Assembly: GCF_014698505.1 (NCBI RefSeq)
Contig: NZ_JACJTD010000035.1
Location: 1-64,000, forward strand
Reading direction: 5' to 3'
Origin: Nostoc foliaceum FACHB-393
Lineage (GTDB): Bacteria > Cyanobacteriota > Cyanobacteriia > Cyanobacteriales > Nostocaceae
DNA length: 64,000 bases
This document shows, in pieces, positions 17,090 through 26,220 of the stretch. The notes below the pieces were generated by a model, which saw only the letters and a program-made list of their open reading frames with translations, had not been told where the DNA came from and did no database searches. Numbering within the stretch: position 1 is the first letter of the stretch; each line of letters opens with the position of its first letter. Made by a program: the position numbers and the translations under genes.

Positions 17090-17956
17090 TTATTGGAGTT
17101 GGGAAATAGCGGTATCGGTGAAGCAAACCTCTTCAACCATTGGAGTATAGCCTAGCCATTGCACTCCTGACTGAGAAAACTGTTGCGGACACCCGCTGAC
17201 GGCGAAGCGAGTTGGCAGTGGTAGGTGGGTATTTTTTAAGCTTAATAAGTCTAGCTCTTGGGCACAAGCTGCCACAACATGAACAGCTGGATCAACTAGT
17301 TGGACTTGAGAGGGGAGGAGCGATCGCAATACTGGTGTAAGGTGAGGATAATGGGTACAGCCATGAACTAAAGTGTCAATTTCCTGTTCTAGTAAAGGCT
17401 GTAGATAGGCTCGTGCGACTTCAGCAGTATAGGGGTCGTGAATGCGGTTTTGTTCGATGAGTGGCACAAACTCTGGGCATCCAACTTGCCAGACTTGGAC
17501 ATCAGGAGCAATTTCGAGTATGGCGTGCTTATAAGCATTACTCTTAGCCGTAGCTGGAGTAGCAATTACACCAATCCGCTTTCCTTGCTGCACCGCAGCT
17601 TTTGCACCTGGTAGAATTACTCCCAAAATAGGTATGTTGAATTCCTGACGCACGGTTTCTAGGGCTAGGGCAGAACTGGTGTTGCAAGCCATAATTACCA
17701 TTTTTACCCGCTGCTGTTGTAGCCAAGTAAGAATTTCACGCGTAAATTGTAAAATTTCTGCTTGTGAACGAATTCCGTAAGGAAGTCGAGCTGTATCCCC
17801 AAAGTAAATAATTGATTCATTGGGGAGTTGCCGATATAGTTGTCGCAGTACCGTCAGTCCACCCACACCACTGTCAAAAATACCTATTGGGGCACGTTGG
17901 GGTTCTTGAGCAGAAAAATCGTCAAGATTAGCTTCAAAGATCGAAGATGAATACAC
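17090..17956 (-). CDS. murI: Glutamate racemase
   Basis: 288 residues from a GTG at 17956; no other start fits. MurI converts L- to D-glutamate for peptidoglycan stem peptides, in the cytoplasm. The start IGIFDSGVGGLTVLRQL, the first catalytic cysteine in MACNTSSALA (near 93) and the second in HGCTHYPHL (near 204) are intact. About 20 extra residues precede the usual start. It lies downstream of two amidase genes on the same strand, a cell-wall group, with sds further along. Confidence 0.95.
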   Translation of the reverse strand: MYSSSIFEANLDDFSAQEPQRAPIGIFDSGVGGLTVLRQLYRQLPNESIIYFGDTARLPYGIRSQAEILQFTREILTWLQQQRVKMVIMACNTSSALALETVRQEFNIPILGVILPGAKAAVQQGKRIGVIATPATAKSNAYKHAILEIAPDVQVWQVGCPEFVPLIEQNRIHDPYTAEVARAYLQPLLEQEIDTLVHGCTHYPHLTPVLRSLLPSQVQLVDPAVHVVAACAQELDLLSLKNTHLPLPTRFAVSGCPQQFSQSGVQWLGYTPMVEEVCFTDTAISQLQ

Positions 17957-18085
17957 AGGCAGATATTAATTTAGGTTTTGGGATTTAAAATACAGAATTT
18001 AGCAGACAATTTGCTAATTGACCACTAAATTCTGGATGCCAAAGGAGTCTAAATACCACCTTTTTAATTAGTAATTTGTACTATA

Positions 18086-20008
18086 TTAGCGCTGTAAGTA
18101 TTTTAGAATGCCACGAGCGATCGCTTCTGCCATACGATTTTGATACTCTGGTGTTCCCAATCTGGGATTATCCTCGTAACCACTCATATAGCCTGTTTCC
18201 ACTAAAATCGAGGGCATAGAGCTTTTTCTGAGAACATAGAATCTAGCTTTGCGGGTTCCCCGGTCTTTAATGGTGGGGATGTCTTGGAGAATGGAATTGC
18301 GAACTACTTCAGCCAAAGCATAACCACTTTCGTAATAATACACTTCTAACCCATTCACATCAGGACGACGATCAACCGAATTAGCGTGAATACTGACAAA
18401 CAAAGTCGCATTAACTCGCTCGGCGATGTCTACCCGTCCCTGAAGTTCTACGAAAAAGTCAGCATCCCGTGTTAGCACTGCTTGTACACCATTTTGCTCT
18501 AAAATGGCTGCTACCCTTTTACCAATAGGTAGGATTACATCCTTTTCTAACAGTCCGCCCAGACCAGGAGCACCTGGGTCTTTTCCACCATGTCCTGGGT
18601 CAATCACAACTAGTAATTTCCCTCTGGGAACCGAGGGGCGCGGCTGTGGTTGGGATATAGGACGGGGATTATCTATGGAGTTTGGGAATTGACCTTGGTT
18701 TGATGATGGCAGAGGAGGTAAAGCAATAGGGGGTGTGACACTAGCAGAGCGTTGTAATTGTAAAGCCAAAAGCTGGTCACCAAGCTGGTTGAGTTCCCCA
18801 ATTTGTACTCCAGCTGCTGGTTGAACCAAGACAGTGACAGTATTGGACTGTTGTGGTTGCAGGCGGACTCGCAGGATAGGGCTATTAGCATTAAAAGTCG
18901 GGCCTGTAACTTTGGCAGCTAACTGAGCATTGTTAATGGAAATGCGGTACAGACCAGAAGTTCTATCCCAGCCTCCCATAGCAGATAAAGCTTGGTCGGA
19001 TCTAATCAACAGTTGTGTACCGTTATTAGCCAGTTCCACAGACTGAATAGTAGCAGGTGAGGTGTTAGTAGATGGTATAGGGCGTGGACTATTACCTCCA
19101 GGAAACTGGGCAATGCCACGACTGGGCAAAACTACAAAACCACCAACACTGCTAGTAGTTGCTCGCCAATTTTGACTATTTTCGTCCACCTGTAAAGTCA
19201 TGCGAACAACAGATGGGCTTGTTTGCAGTTGGCTGAACTGAATGCGGCTGACACCATAGCGATTAATCGACAAATCGCGCTGTTCTAGACTTGGTGATAA
19301 AGTAGCGTCAGCAATATCGATGTTAATTGCCCTTTGATCGTTGCTACGATTTACCTGAATCTGAGGATTACCACCATTGGTGCGGATGAAAAAACCATCA
19401 CCTGTGACTTGTAAGTTATCAATTTGAGTAATCCTGGCGGCAACCATTCCATTTTTAGGTGGATTAACAGGACTTGTTGTCACCACGTTGTAAATATTTC
19501 TTGGCGAGAAGACTGGTGGAGATGTTCTCGGTGAAGTTTCTGTTGCTATAGCTTGCTCTTGTTGCCCACCAGTATTTGTTGAGGGTACATTTTCAGCTTC
19601 TGGAGTAGGTAATTGCACCATCCAGCGTTCACGAAGTGTCCCCGCAGGGGATTCGCCAGTTCTGCCAACAAATTGTACTCTCTTAGGGTCAAAAGTATAA
19701 CCAGGAGTTAGTTCAACGACTATGCGCGTTGTTTGTTCGTCAAACTGCCCAACACGGATAGCGCGAATTGCACCGCCCACCTGTTGGGTTAGCTGCGGAC
19801 GCTCAAATGTGGTTCCTGGCAAATCTATTACCAAACGAGTGGGGTTAAAAATTAATTGTGCTTGGGGTTGAACATTCCCTAAAGTATTAATTTCCAGCCT
19901 GTTTTGATTGGCATCAAAACGCCAAGATTCGAGTTTCGCGGCCATTGCCGGCGACGATAACATGAAGATAGTCCCAATAGTACTGGATAGTAACCAGCGT
20001 AATTTCAC
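18086..20008 (-). CDS. amiC2: N-acetylmuramoyl-L-alanine amidase with AMIN domains (AmiC2-like)
   Basis: 640 residues from a GTG at 20008 with TAGGAGAA upstream. Signal peptide ends at SPAMA-A (about residue 23). AMIN-type beta domains occupy about 25-130 and 185-290, with a third related segment 315-420, then a Pro-rich linker. The Amidase_3 catalytic domain begins near 465: zinc ligands are in DPGHGGKDPG, LLEKD, SIHANS and LVETGY. It cleaves the peptide from glycan in the periplasm; AmiC enzymes drill the septal nanopores needed for filament communication. Compared with the neighbouring paralogue it carries an in-frame insert SPAGTLRE near residue 123 encoded by a small GC-rich repeat. The 1/2 assignment follows remembered gene order. 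Confidence 0.88.
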   Translation of the reverse strand: MKLRWLLSSTIGTIFMLSSPAMAAKLESWRFDANQNRLEINTLGNVQPQAQLIFNPTRLVIDLPGTTFERPQLTQQVGGAIRAIRVGQFDEQTTRIVVELTPGYTFDPKRVQFVGRTGESPAGTLRERWMVQLPTPEAENVPSTNTGGQQEQAIATETSPRTSPPVFSPRNIYNVVTTSPVNPPKNGMVAARITQIDNLQVTGDGFFIRTNGGNPQIQVNRSNDQRAINIDIADATLSPSLEQRDLSINRYGVSRIQFSQLQTSPSVVRMTLQVDENSQNWRATTSSVGGFVVLPSRGIAQFPGGNSPRPIPSTNTSPATIQSVELANNGTQLLIRSDQALSAMGGWDRTSGLYRISINNAQLAAKVTGPTFNANSPILRVRLQPQQSNTVTVLVQPAAGVQIGELNQLGDQLLALQLQRSASVTPPIALPPLPSSNQGQFPNSIDNPRPISQPQPRPSVPRGKLLVVIDPGHGGKDPGAPGLGGLLEKDVILPIGKRVAAILEQNGVQAVLTRDADFFVELQGRVDIAERVNATLFVSIHANSVDRRPDVNGLEVYYYESGYALAEVVRNSILQDIPTIKDRGTRKARFYVLRKSSMPSILVETGYMSGYEDNPRLGTPEYQNRMAEAIARGILKYLQR

Positions 20009-20319
20009 AGTCTTTTCTCCTAATTCACATTCATGGGAGCCGTTAATATCTCAACATATTGGCAAATCCTCACACCGTCACCGCGCACACTTGAGTTTTG
20101 CGCTGTTATTAAGACACAGCTAATGGCGTAAAATATAGCACGCTCCTCTGATTTTGCCATGCCATTAGCTTAGATAAGTTTGACTTGCAAAGCATCAGAT
20201 GACAATAACAAAGAAGCTACTCCTGTCCCGCAGCAAGAATACTTAAATTGTTTTACTACTAAATTGGATAAAAATGGTCAAGATTAGATGTATTTACTCA
20301 ATAATTTAGACTAAATTAC
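20009..20319. other. Spacer between the two amidase genes
   Basis: 311 bp. The first about 80 bp beside amiC2 (ribosome-binding site, ggagccgttaatatctcaac, cctcacaccgtcaccgc) closely match the leader of the upstream paralogue at 22204-22285, so the duplication includes the leader. The rest shows no gene. Confidence 0.6.
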
Positions 20320-22203
20320 TTATCTTCTCTTTAGATACTGAAGGATGCCACGAGCGATCGCATCTGCCATTTGATTTTGGTAAGCGGAGCTTCTGAGTTT
20401 AGCGTTATCATCTCGACCGGTCAAATAACCTGTTTCTACGAGAATCGAAGGCATAGAACTTTTTCTGAGAACAAAAAATCTGGCTCGCCGCACTCCTCTA
20501 TCTCTGACATTTACATTTTGGAGAATACTGTTATGGACAGTGCGAGCTAGACCCAAACCACTATCGTAATAATATGTTTCTAAGCCACTGACATCAGAAC
20601 GACCTGGGCCAACTGCATTAGCGTGAATACTAACAAAGACATCAGCATTCGCCCGCTCTGCTAATTGCACGCGTCCCGGAAGAGTAACGAAATAGTCAGA
20701 ATCCCGCGTCATAACTACTTGTACGCCATTTTGCTGCAAGACCTGAGCTATTCTTTTGCTAATAGGCAGTATTACATCTTTTTCTCGTAAGCCTCCCAGA
20801 CCTACTGCTCCAGGGTCTTTACCGCCATGTCCGGGGTCAATGAGAACCACCACTCGCCCATTGGTAACTCGGCGCTGTGGTTGTGTTGGAGGTTGGGGAT
20901 TGGGATTGTTTGGGTCTGGGAATGGGCCCCGGTTTGGTGGTGGTAGCGGAGGTAAAGCAAAGGGGGGTCTGCCGGGGGGGATTGCAACAATTCGACGAGA
21001 GCCTTGTATTGGTAAAGCCAAAAGCTGGTCGCCGATTTGCTGGGGTTGCCCAAGTTGCACTCCGGCTGCTGGTTGAACTAAAACAACGACTGTATTAGGT
21101 TCTTGGGGTTGCAGACGTACCCGGAGAATGGGGCTATTGGGAGCAAAAGTAGGGCCTGTAACTCTGGGAGCTAACTTTGCATTGGTAATTGTGACGCGGA
21201 ACAGACCTGATGATCTATCCCAACTTCCTGTGGCAGATAAAGTTTGGTCTCCTCTAATTAGGAGTTGTGTGCCATTGTCAGCCAGTTGCACAGACTCAAT
21301 TGTAGCTGGCGAGTTCGCAGATGCTCTGCTGGGAAGGGAAACAGGTTCTGACTGATTGTCAAAATTATTACTTCCAGGCAATCTAACAACGCGACTGGGC
21401 AAAACTACCAAACCACCACCGTTACTATTAGTTGCTCGCCAGTCTGGGCTATTTTTATCTACCCGTAAACTCAAGCGGACACCAGGAGGTTGGGTTTGTA
21501 ATCGGGTGAATTCGACGCGGCTAATACCATGTTTGTTAACAGGTATATTATTCGCAAGACGTGGTGATAAAGATGCGCTAGAGATATCCATGAAGATGGT
21601 AGCGCGATCGCGACTGCGAATTACCTGAATCGGAGGATTGCTACCACTAGTGCGGATGAACAACCCATCGCCTGTTACTTGTAAGCTCTCAAGTTGAGTC
21701 GCCCCTCGTGTAGTATTGGCAACCCTTGAAATATTAGGTTGCGGCTCAGAGTCTGGGGTAACAACAGTGTAAGCACTTCTGGGAGATGAGGTGGGAGGTG
21801 AGGCTACTCTATCAACTTCTGGTCTAGGTAATTGCACTGTCCAGCGATCGCCAGTTGTACCAACAAATTGCACTCGTTTGGGGTCTAAAGTATAACCAGG
21901 AGTCAGTTCGACAACTATACGTGTTGTTTCTGTATCAAACTGCCCAACACGGATCGAGCGAATTCCACCGCCCACCTGTTGGGTTATTTGTGGACGCCCA
22001 AATGTGGTTCCTGGTAAATCAATTACCAGCCGAGTCGGGTTAAAAATTAGTTGTGCCTGGGGTTGAACATTCCCTAAAGTATTAATTTCCAGCCTGTTTT
22101 GATTGGCATCAAAGCGCCAAGATTCTAGTCTCGCGGCCATTACAGGCGACGATAGCATGAAGATAGTTCCAATAGTGCTGGGTAGTAACCAGTGTAATTT
22201 CAC
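20320..22203 (-). CDS. amiC1: N-acetylmuramoyl-L-alanine amidase with AMIN domains (AmiC1-like)
   Basis: 627 residues from a GTG at 22203 with AGGAGAAAGGA upstream. Same design as its downstream neighbour: signal peptide (cleavage after SPVMA), AMIN beta domains, a long Pro/Gln/Arg-rich linker (about 415-455) and C-terminal Amidase_3 with DPGHGGKDPG, LREKD, SIHANA and LVETGY. The first 110 residues are almost identical to the neighbour, while linker and middle domains differ, so the pair arose by tandem duplication and has diverged. It acts on periplasmic peptidoglycan. It is the first gene of the amiC1-amiC2-murI series. Confidence 0.88.
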   Translation of the reverse strand: MKLHWLLPSTIGTIFMLSSPVMAARLESWRFDANQNRLEINTLGNVQPQAQLIFNPTRLVIDLPGTTFGRPQITQQVGGGIRSIRVGQFDTETTRIVVELTPGYTLDPKRVQFVGTTGDRWTVQLPRPEVDRVASPPTSSPRSAYTVVTPDSEPQPNISRVANTTRGATQLESLQVTGDGLFIRTSGSNPPIQVIRSRDRATIFMDISSASLSPRLANNIPVNKHGISRVEFTRLQTQPPGVRLSLRVDKNSPDWRATNSNGGGLVVLPSRVVRLPGSNNFDNQSEPVSLPSRASANSPATIESVQLADNGTQLLIRGDQTLSATGSWDRSSGLFRVTITNAKLAPRVTGPTFAPNSPILRVRLQPQEPNTVVVLVQPAAGVQLGQPQQIGDQLLALPIQGSRRIVAIPPGRPPFALPPLPPPNRGPFPDPNNPNPQPPTQPQRRVTNGRVVVLIDPGHGGKDPGAVGLGGLREKDVILPISKRIAQVLQQNGVQVVMTRDSDYFVTLPGRVQLAERANADVFVSIHANAVGPGRSDVSGLETYYYDSGLGLARTVHNSILQNVNVRDRGVRRARFFVLRKSSMPSILVETGYLTGRDDNAKLRSSAYQNQMADAIARGILQYLKRR

Positions 22204-22785
22204 AGTCCTTTCTCCTAATTCACGTTCATGGGAGCCGTCAATATCTCAACTCATTGGTAAATCATCACACCGTCGCCACCTAAACTTAAACTTTGATGCC
22301 TTTTGTGATTTTTTAAGTTGGTATAAATCAGTTATCAGGTTTCATATTGGGATTAAATCTCCATGTGAAATCTTCCACCTTTAGAGGTAGGAACTCTTAC
22401 TCATAAGGAAGCTAGAAAACTAATAACTGATAACCGTTCACTGATAACTGTTTTTTGTTTTTTGCCATCAATGCACTAAATAAATAATTCCCATTACTGT
22501 CAGATAATCTAGCAAGATTTATGGGTGTTACTCCCCAATTACCTAGAAAATATTCAGATAAAGGCTCACAAGCCAATGGAGACTGGAAATAAGTAGCATT
22601 CCGAATGCTGGTAGAAATTATAAACAAACGATTATTCTACAATCACACGGGACGGAAATTTGGGGAGAGAAGTTTCCACTGCACAATCGTCAAATCTTCA
22701 AAGCTTAGTGATAGTACTTAATTCAGAGTCCTGAGTTCTGAGCGAAAATTACTCAGAACTCAGTAATAGTTACCCAAGACTTTGA
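22204..22785. other. Intergenic region
   Basis: 582 bp. Holds the amiC1 leader; a repeat of aactgataac units (about 22420-22450); and an 11-bp-stem hairpin (ctgagttctga at 22731-22741 with tcagaactcag at 22753-22763) just beyond the antiporter stop. An open frame at 22412-22627 (-) starts in repeats and is not accepted. Confidence 0.5.
22731..22763. terminator. Hairpin downstream of the antiporter gene
   Basis: Perfect 11-bp stem with an 11-base loop, 22 bases past the stop on the minus strand. No clear T-run follows, so termination is inferred from position. Confidence 0.45.
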
Positions 22786-24264
22786 TTAGCGATCGCTAGA
22801 TTCTGGGGTTACTTCCAAATTGCCACTGTCATTTGATGCTGATACCCTCAACTGAGGTGGTTCAATTACCAACGAAGTTCCAGAGGAACCATCTAAAACC
22901 AGTTGCTCTGAGCCTGCATCCACAGTTTTTGGGTCTGGAAATACAAATCGTAACAAAGGAGGGGCTAAAAAGGTTGTCAAGATAACCATCATGATGATTG
23001 CTGCCCCTAGTGGTTTTGAGAGAGCGCCACTAGCAGCACCGACACCAGCAAATACTAATCCAACTTCCCCTCTGGGAATCATCCCCACACCAATCGCTAA
23101 ACGATTGATTCCCGGTTGACCAAACACACTTAAACCTGTGATTACTTTACCGAGAATGGCTACTATGATCAGGAAAGTTGCCATAATTAGACCTTCTCGA
23201 TTGTCGGGAATTGCTGGGTTTAAAACTCCCAAATCGGTTTTTGCCCCAACAGTGACAAAGAAAATTGGCACTAACATATCGGCAATGGGACAGACTTGCC
23301 TTTGCAGTTCTTTGCGTTTATCTGTCTCTTCCAAGACTAAACCCGCCGCAAAAGCTCCTAGAATTGCTTCTAAGTGGATGACGGCAGCAAGATATGCCAT
23401 AGCAAAAGCGAAGATGAATGCTGGTATTACCAAGCCACCGCGTGTTTTGAGTCTATCAGCGATCGCTACAAAGGACTTATTGAAAACATTCCCTAGTAGG
23501 ATTGCTCCCAAAATAAAACCAGTGGCGCTGATAATCAAATAAATGACTTTGCTGACATCCACCACGCCATCTTTAGCTAAACTAGCAACTACCGCTAAAA
23601 CGATGATTCCCAAAACGTCATCAATTACGGCAGCACCCAAAATAATCTGCCCTTCTTTAGAATTGAGTCGCCCTAACTCTGACAGCACCTTGGAAGTAAT
23701 CCCAATACTAGTGGCAGTCAAAGCCGCCCCTGCAAAAATTGCGGGTACAGCACCAATTCCAAATAAAGTCATTAGTCCCACAGTACCAGCTGCAAAGGGT
23801 ACTACTACCCCCACTATTGCGACAACTGTCGCTTGGATACCAACTGCCATTAAATCTTTTAAGTTCGACTCCAAGCCGATTTCAAACAGTAGGATGATCA
23901 CACCCAATTCTGCCAAAACGGAAACGACCTCAGACTGGGCTGCAAACACAGCTGGTGTAGCTTCAGGAGTTAAACCAGCAGTGATTTGAAGGAAGGACAT
24001 GATCAAAGAGTTAGAACTGTCTGTGCTGCCTTCTGGAAACACTAAAAGGTGGAAAACAGAGATGCCTACTACTACACCACCGACTAGTTCGCCTAAGACA
24101 GGCGGCAAACCCACTTGGTTTGATAACTCTCCACCAACCTTGCTGGCGAGATAAACGACTACTAAGCTTAGTAGCACTGCTGCTACTACCATTGAACTGT
24201 CTACGGCTTCTGTTGCAGTAGCCAGCAGAGGAAAAGAGAAGTTGATTGGATTTAACAAATACAT
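22786..24264 (-). CDS. Na+/H+ (or K+/H+) antiporter, CPA2 family, NhaS3/NapA type
   Basis: 492 residues. About 12-13 membrane helices fill residues 25-440, then a polar 50-residue cytoplasmic tail. The ion-binding double aspartate appears in GAAVIDDVLGIIVLA near 213-227, and LLFEIGLESNLKDL and MIPRGEVGLVFAGVG are family signatures. The first helices are preceded by a short hydrophobic stretch. NhaS3 of Synechocystis is a thylakoid Na+/H+ antiporter; homology suggests a similar ion-homeostasis role, but ion choice cannot be read from sequence. Single gene. Confidence 0.88.
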   Translation of the reverse strand: MYLLNPINFSFPLLATATEAVDSSMVVAAVLLSLVVVYLASKVGGELSNQVGLPPVLGELVGGVVVGISVFHLLVFPEGSTDSSNSLIMSFLQITAGLTPEATPAVFAAQSEVVSVLAELGVIILLFEIGLESNLKDLMAVGIQATVVAIVGVVVPFAAGTVGLMTLFGIGAVPAIFAGAALTATSIGITSKVLSELGRLNSKEGQIILGAAVIDDVLGIIVLAVVASLAKDGVVDVSKVIYLIISATGFILGAILLGNVFNKSFVAIADRLKTRGGLVIPAFIFAFAMAYLAAVIHLEAILGAFAAGLVLEETDKRKELQRQVCPIADMLVPIFFVTVGAKTDLGVLNPAIPDNREGLIMATFLIIVAILGKVITGLSVFGQPGINRLAIGVGMIPRGEVGLVFAGVGAASGALSKPLGAAIIMMVILTTFLAPPLLRFVFPDPKTVDAGSEQLVLDGSSGTSLVIEPPQLRVSASNDSGNLEVTPESSDR

Positions 24265-24736
24265 GGGTTCCGTGAAAATCCTTCTCTTTGATTTTGACGC
24301 GTTTCTGAAAAACGTCTATCTATGGAGACGCTATTGGCGGCTTAGTCAAAATAATTTGTACCATTTGTCAACTCAATCAAGCGCTGCCAGAAAACTTGCC
24401 AGAAAACTTCCCAAACCTTGACTACAGATAGTCTAGGAAGCATAGCAATTCAAAGTCTGTGAATTTATTGTCCTGTTTGATTTGAACTCGTGTGATGGGT
24501 TGGTGTATTCTTCGTAATCTCCAAAAAGGTTAGTGTAATTTTTTTAGTTTCAAAAAATGTAACCATTTCAGCTTTTGACTATGGCAGTGTCAAAGTAAGA
24601 ACATACAAATCGTATCTAGCGATCGCACTTGAGTTGTGAAAAACTTGTGGTAGCTGTTGACTTTTAACAGCCACCAGAAAATTGCTACATACGTTTATTA
24701 AAAACATCTGTGGATACTTTGAGGAGTGCAAATCTT
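24265..24736. other. Divergent intergenic region
   Basis: 472 bp between the antiporter (-) and the SIMPL gene (+). Holds one HIP1 site (gcgatcgc, about 24619) and the ribosome-binding site GAGGAG at 24721-24726. No other structure is recognised. Confidence 0.4.
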
Positions 24737-25480
24737 ATGACTAGAGCCGCTTTACCCGGTTCTCAGTTTCCATCTGGAAACTTGTGGAAAATACTGCCTT
24801 TAGCTCTGCTGGTATGTGCAACTTTTGTACTACCTGCATTGGCGCAAGAGAAGGAGAAATTGTGGCGAACTCTCAGTGTCAGTGGTCGCGGAGTGGAAAC
24901 AATTCCTACAACCCTGGCGCAAGTTAGTTTAGGAGTAGAGATTCAAGGGAAAACAGCACAGGAGGTGCAGGAAGAAGCTGCCCGGAAGTCATCTGCTGTA
25001 GTTGCGTTTCTCAAGAGCCAAAATGTCGAAAAATTACAAACTACTGGTATCCGGTTGAATCCAGTTTACAGCTACACCAATAATGTGCAGAGGATTACAG
25101 GCTATGCTGCCAGTAACACTGTGAGTTTTCGCATTCCTACCGAGAAAGCTGGTACGTTATTGGATGATGCAGTGAAAGCAGGTGCAACACAAATTAATGG
25201 TATTAGTTTTGTTGCGAATGATGAAGCGATCGCTGCTGCTCAAAAACAAGCATTAAAAGAAGCTACCCAAGATGCCCAGCAGCAAGCTGATGCTGTTTTT
25301 AGTGCCTTGGGTTTTAAAGCCAAAGAAGTGGTGAGCATTCAAGTTAATAATGCTACTCCGCCTCCACCACCACCCATGTTTTTACGGGCTGAGGCTGCAA
25401 AGGTAGCTGATGCTTCCACCCCTGTTGTTGGTGGTGAACAGGAAGTAGAAGCATCGGTGACGCTGCAAATTAGTTATTAG
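24737..25480 (+). CDS. Exported SIMPL-domain (DUF541) protein
   Basis: 247 residues from the ATG at 24737, ten bases after GAGGAG; an in-frame GTG at 24710 is the alternative. Signal peptide: basic start, hydrophobic LALLVCATFVLP, cleavage after ALA. The mature part is one SIMPL domain (GRGVETIPTTLAQVSLGVEIQGKTAQEVQ...; RITGYAASNTVSFRI; DAQQQADAVFSALGF), with a Pro-rich loop (PPPPPP) near residue 208. The domain occurs in periplasmic or outer-membrane proteins of bacteria; biochemical role unclear. Convergent with ssb through a shared hairpin. Confidence 0.88.
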   Translation: MTRAALPGSQFPSGNLWKILPLALLVCATFVLPALAQEKEKLWRTLSVSGRGVETIPTTLAQVSLGVEIQGKTAQEVQEEAARKSSAVVAFLKSQNVEKLQTTGIRLNPVYSYTNNVQRITGYAASNTVSFRIPTEKAGTLLDDAVKAGATQINGISFVANDEAIAAAQKQALKEATQDAQQQADAVFSALGFKAKEVVSIQVNNATPPPPPPMFLRAEAAKVADASTPVVGGEQEVEASVTLQISY

Positions 25481-25482
25481 TC

Positions 25483-25532
25483 ATTAGTCATTGGTCATTA
25501 GCATTATTAAGAACTAATGACCAATGACCAAT
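25483..25532. terminator. Shared hairpin made of heptanucleotide repeats
   Basis: Arms attagtcattggtcattag (25483-25501) and its near-complement (25514-25532; 18 of 19 pair). The right arm ends on the last base of the ssb stop codon and the left arm begins two bases past the SIMPL stop, so it separates the convergent genes. Confidence 0.75.
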
Positions 25533-25894
25533 TAAAAATGTTCTGAAGACATATCTCCAGTACCGCCTTCTCCATCGCGCTTAGAGCCTAATAAATCTAG
25601 TTGGTCTACTCTAATAATGGGTGTAGAACGGTTTGCTCCTGTTTGGCGATCGCTCCATGTGTCAAACTTCAAGGAACCTTTTATGCCAATTAGGCTTCCC
25701 TTACGCACATAATTACCTGCTACCTCAGCCGTCTTATCCCATAATTCCAGAGTGAACCAGTCAGGTTCATCGCTGTTGCGCGATCGTCTCTTCACTGCTA
25801 GTGTCAATCTACACTTAACGCTACCAGATTCAAAATATTTTATATCAGGGTCGCTGCCTACACGACCAACAAGGGTGACAATATTGATACTCAT
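25532..25894 (-). CDS. ssb: Single-stranded DNA-binding protein
   Basis: 120 residues: one OB fold (INIVTLVGRVGSDPDIKYFESGSVKCRLTLAV, then DWFTLELWDKTAEVAGNYVRKGSLIGIKGSL). Bacterial SSB is usually 150-180 residues with a flexible tail and an acidic tip such as DDDIPF that recruits repair enzymes. Here the tail is only about 15 residues, ending GGTGDMSSEHF, a short tip of different sequence. It protects ssDNA in replication and repair. Next to mreB but divergent from it. Confidence 0.93.
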   Translation of the reverse strand: MSINIVTLVGRVGSDPDIKYFESGSVKCRLTLAVKRRSRNSDEPDWFTLELWDKTAEVAGNYVRKGSLIGIKGSLKFDTWSDRQTGANRSTPIIRVDQLDLLGSKRDGEGGTGDMSSEHF

Positions 25895-26220
25895 ATGCGT
25901 TACCTCTTAGTACATGCGTACTTAGTAATTTAGACTTTCATCATAGCGAATTGTGAAACACTTGAAAATAATGTGTTAAACAGTTAACAATATAGTGGAC
26001 TTGAAAATTTATACATACTACTTGGAGAAACACATAAAAGTATACGGATATACTAAGCTAACCAGAGAATATCAAAAAATAGAGGCCTGAGACATAGTAA
26101 ATATTCCTGGGAATCATATAAAAATATAGTCTAGTTTACTCAACTCAGGATACAAACTTAATCGAATCAACTCTTACCGTTGTAGTCAAGAAGTATCGCA
26201 CATAGGGGGCTTAGAGACGC
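25895..26220. promoter_or_regulatory. Divergent promoter region ssb / mreB
   Basis: 326 bp, AT-rich. It must hold the promoters of ssb (-) and the mre operon (+). tatactaagc and tatagtcta-like boxes are seen near 26041 and 26127. GGGGGCTTAGAG precedes the mreB GTG. No repeat is found. Confidence 0.35.

Noticed and set aside
20055..20075. Sequence atcctcacac resembling the Yfr1 RNA core
   Set aside because: Lacks the flanking stems and the leading act of the full core, and is part of the duplicated amidase leader.
20756..21076. Long open frame antisense to amiC1
   Set aside because: Arises from the Pro-rich linker codons read in reverse.
22412..22627. 71-residue minus-strand open frame
   Set aside because: Built from repeated aactgataac units; no ribosome-binding site.
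23138..23989. Two long open frames antisense to the antiporter gene
   Set aside because: Ala/Thr/Ile/Pro-rich shadow of a membrane-protein gene.
25474..25535. Heptanucleotide array taken as possible CRISPR
   Set aside because: Units are only 7 bases and contiguous, with no spacers and no cas genes.
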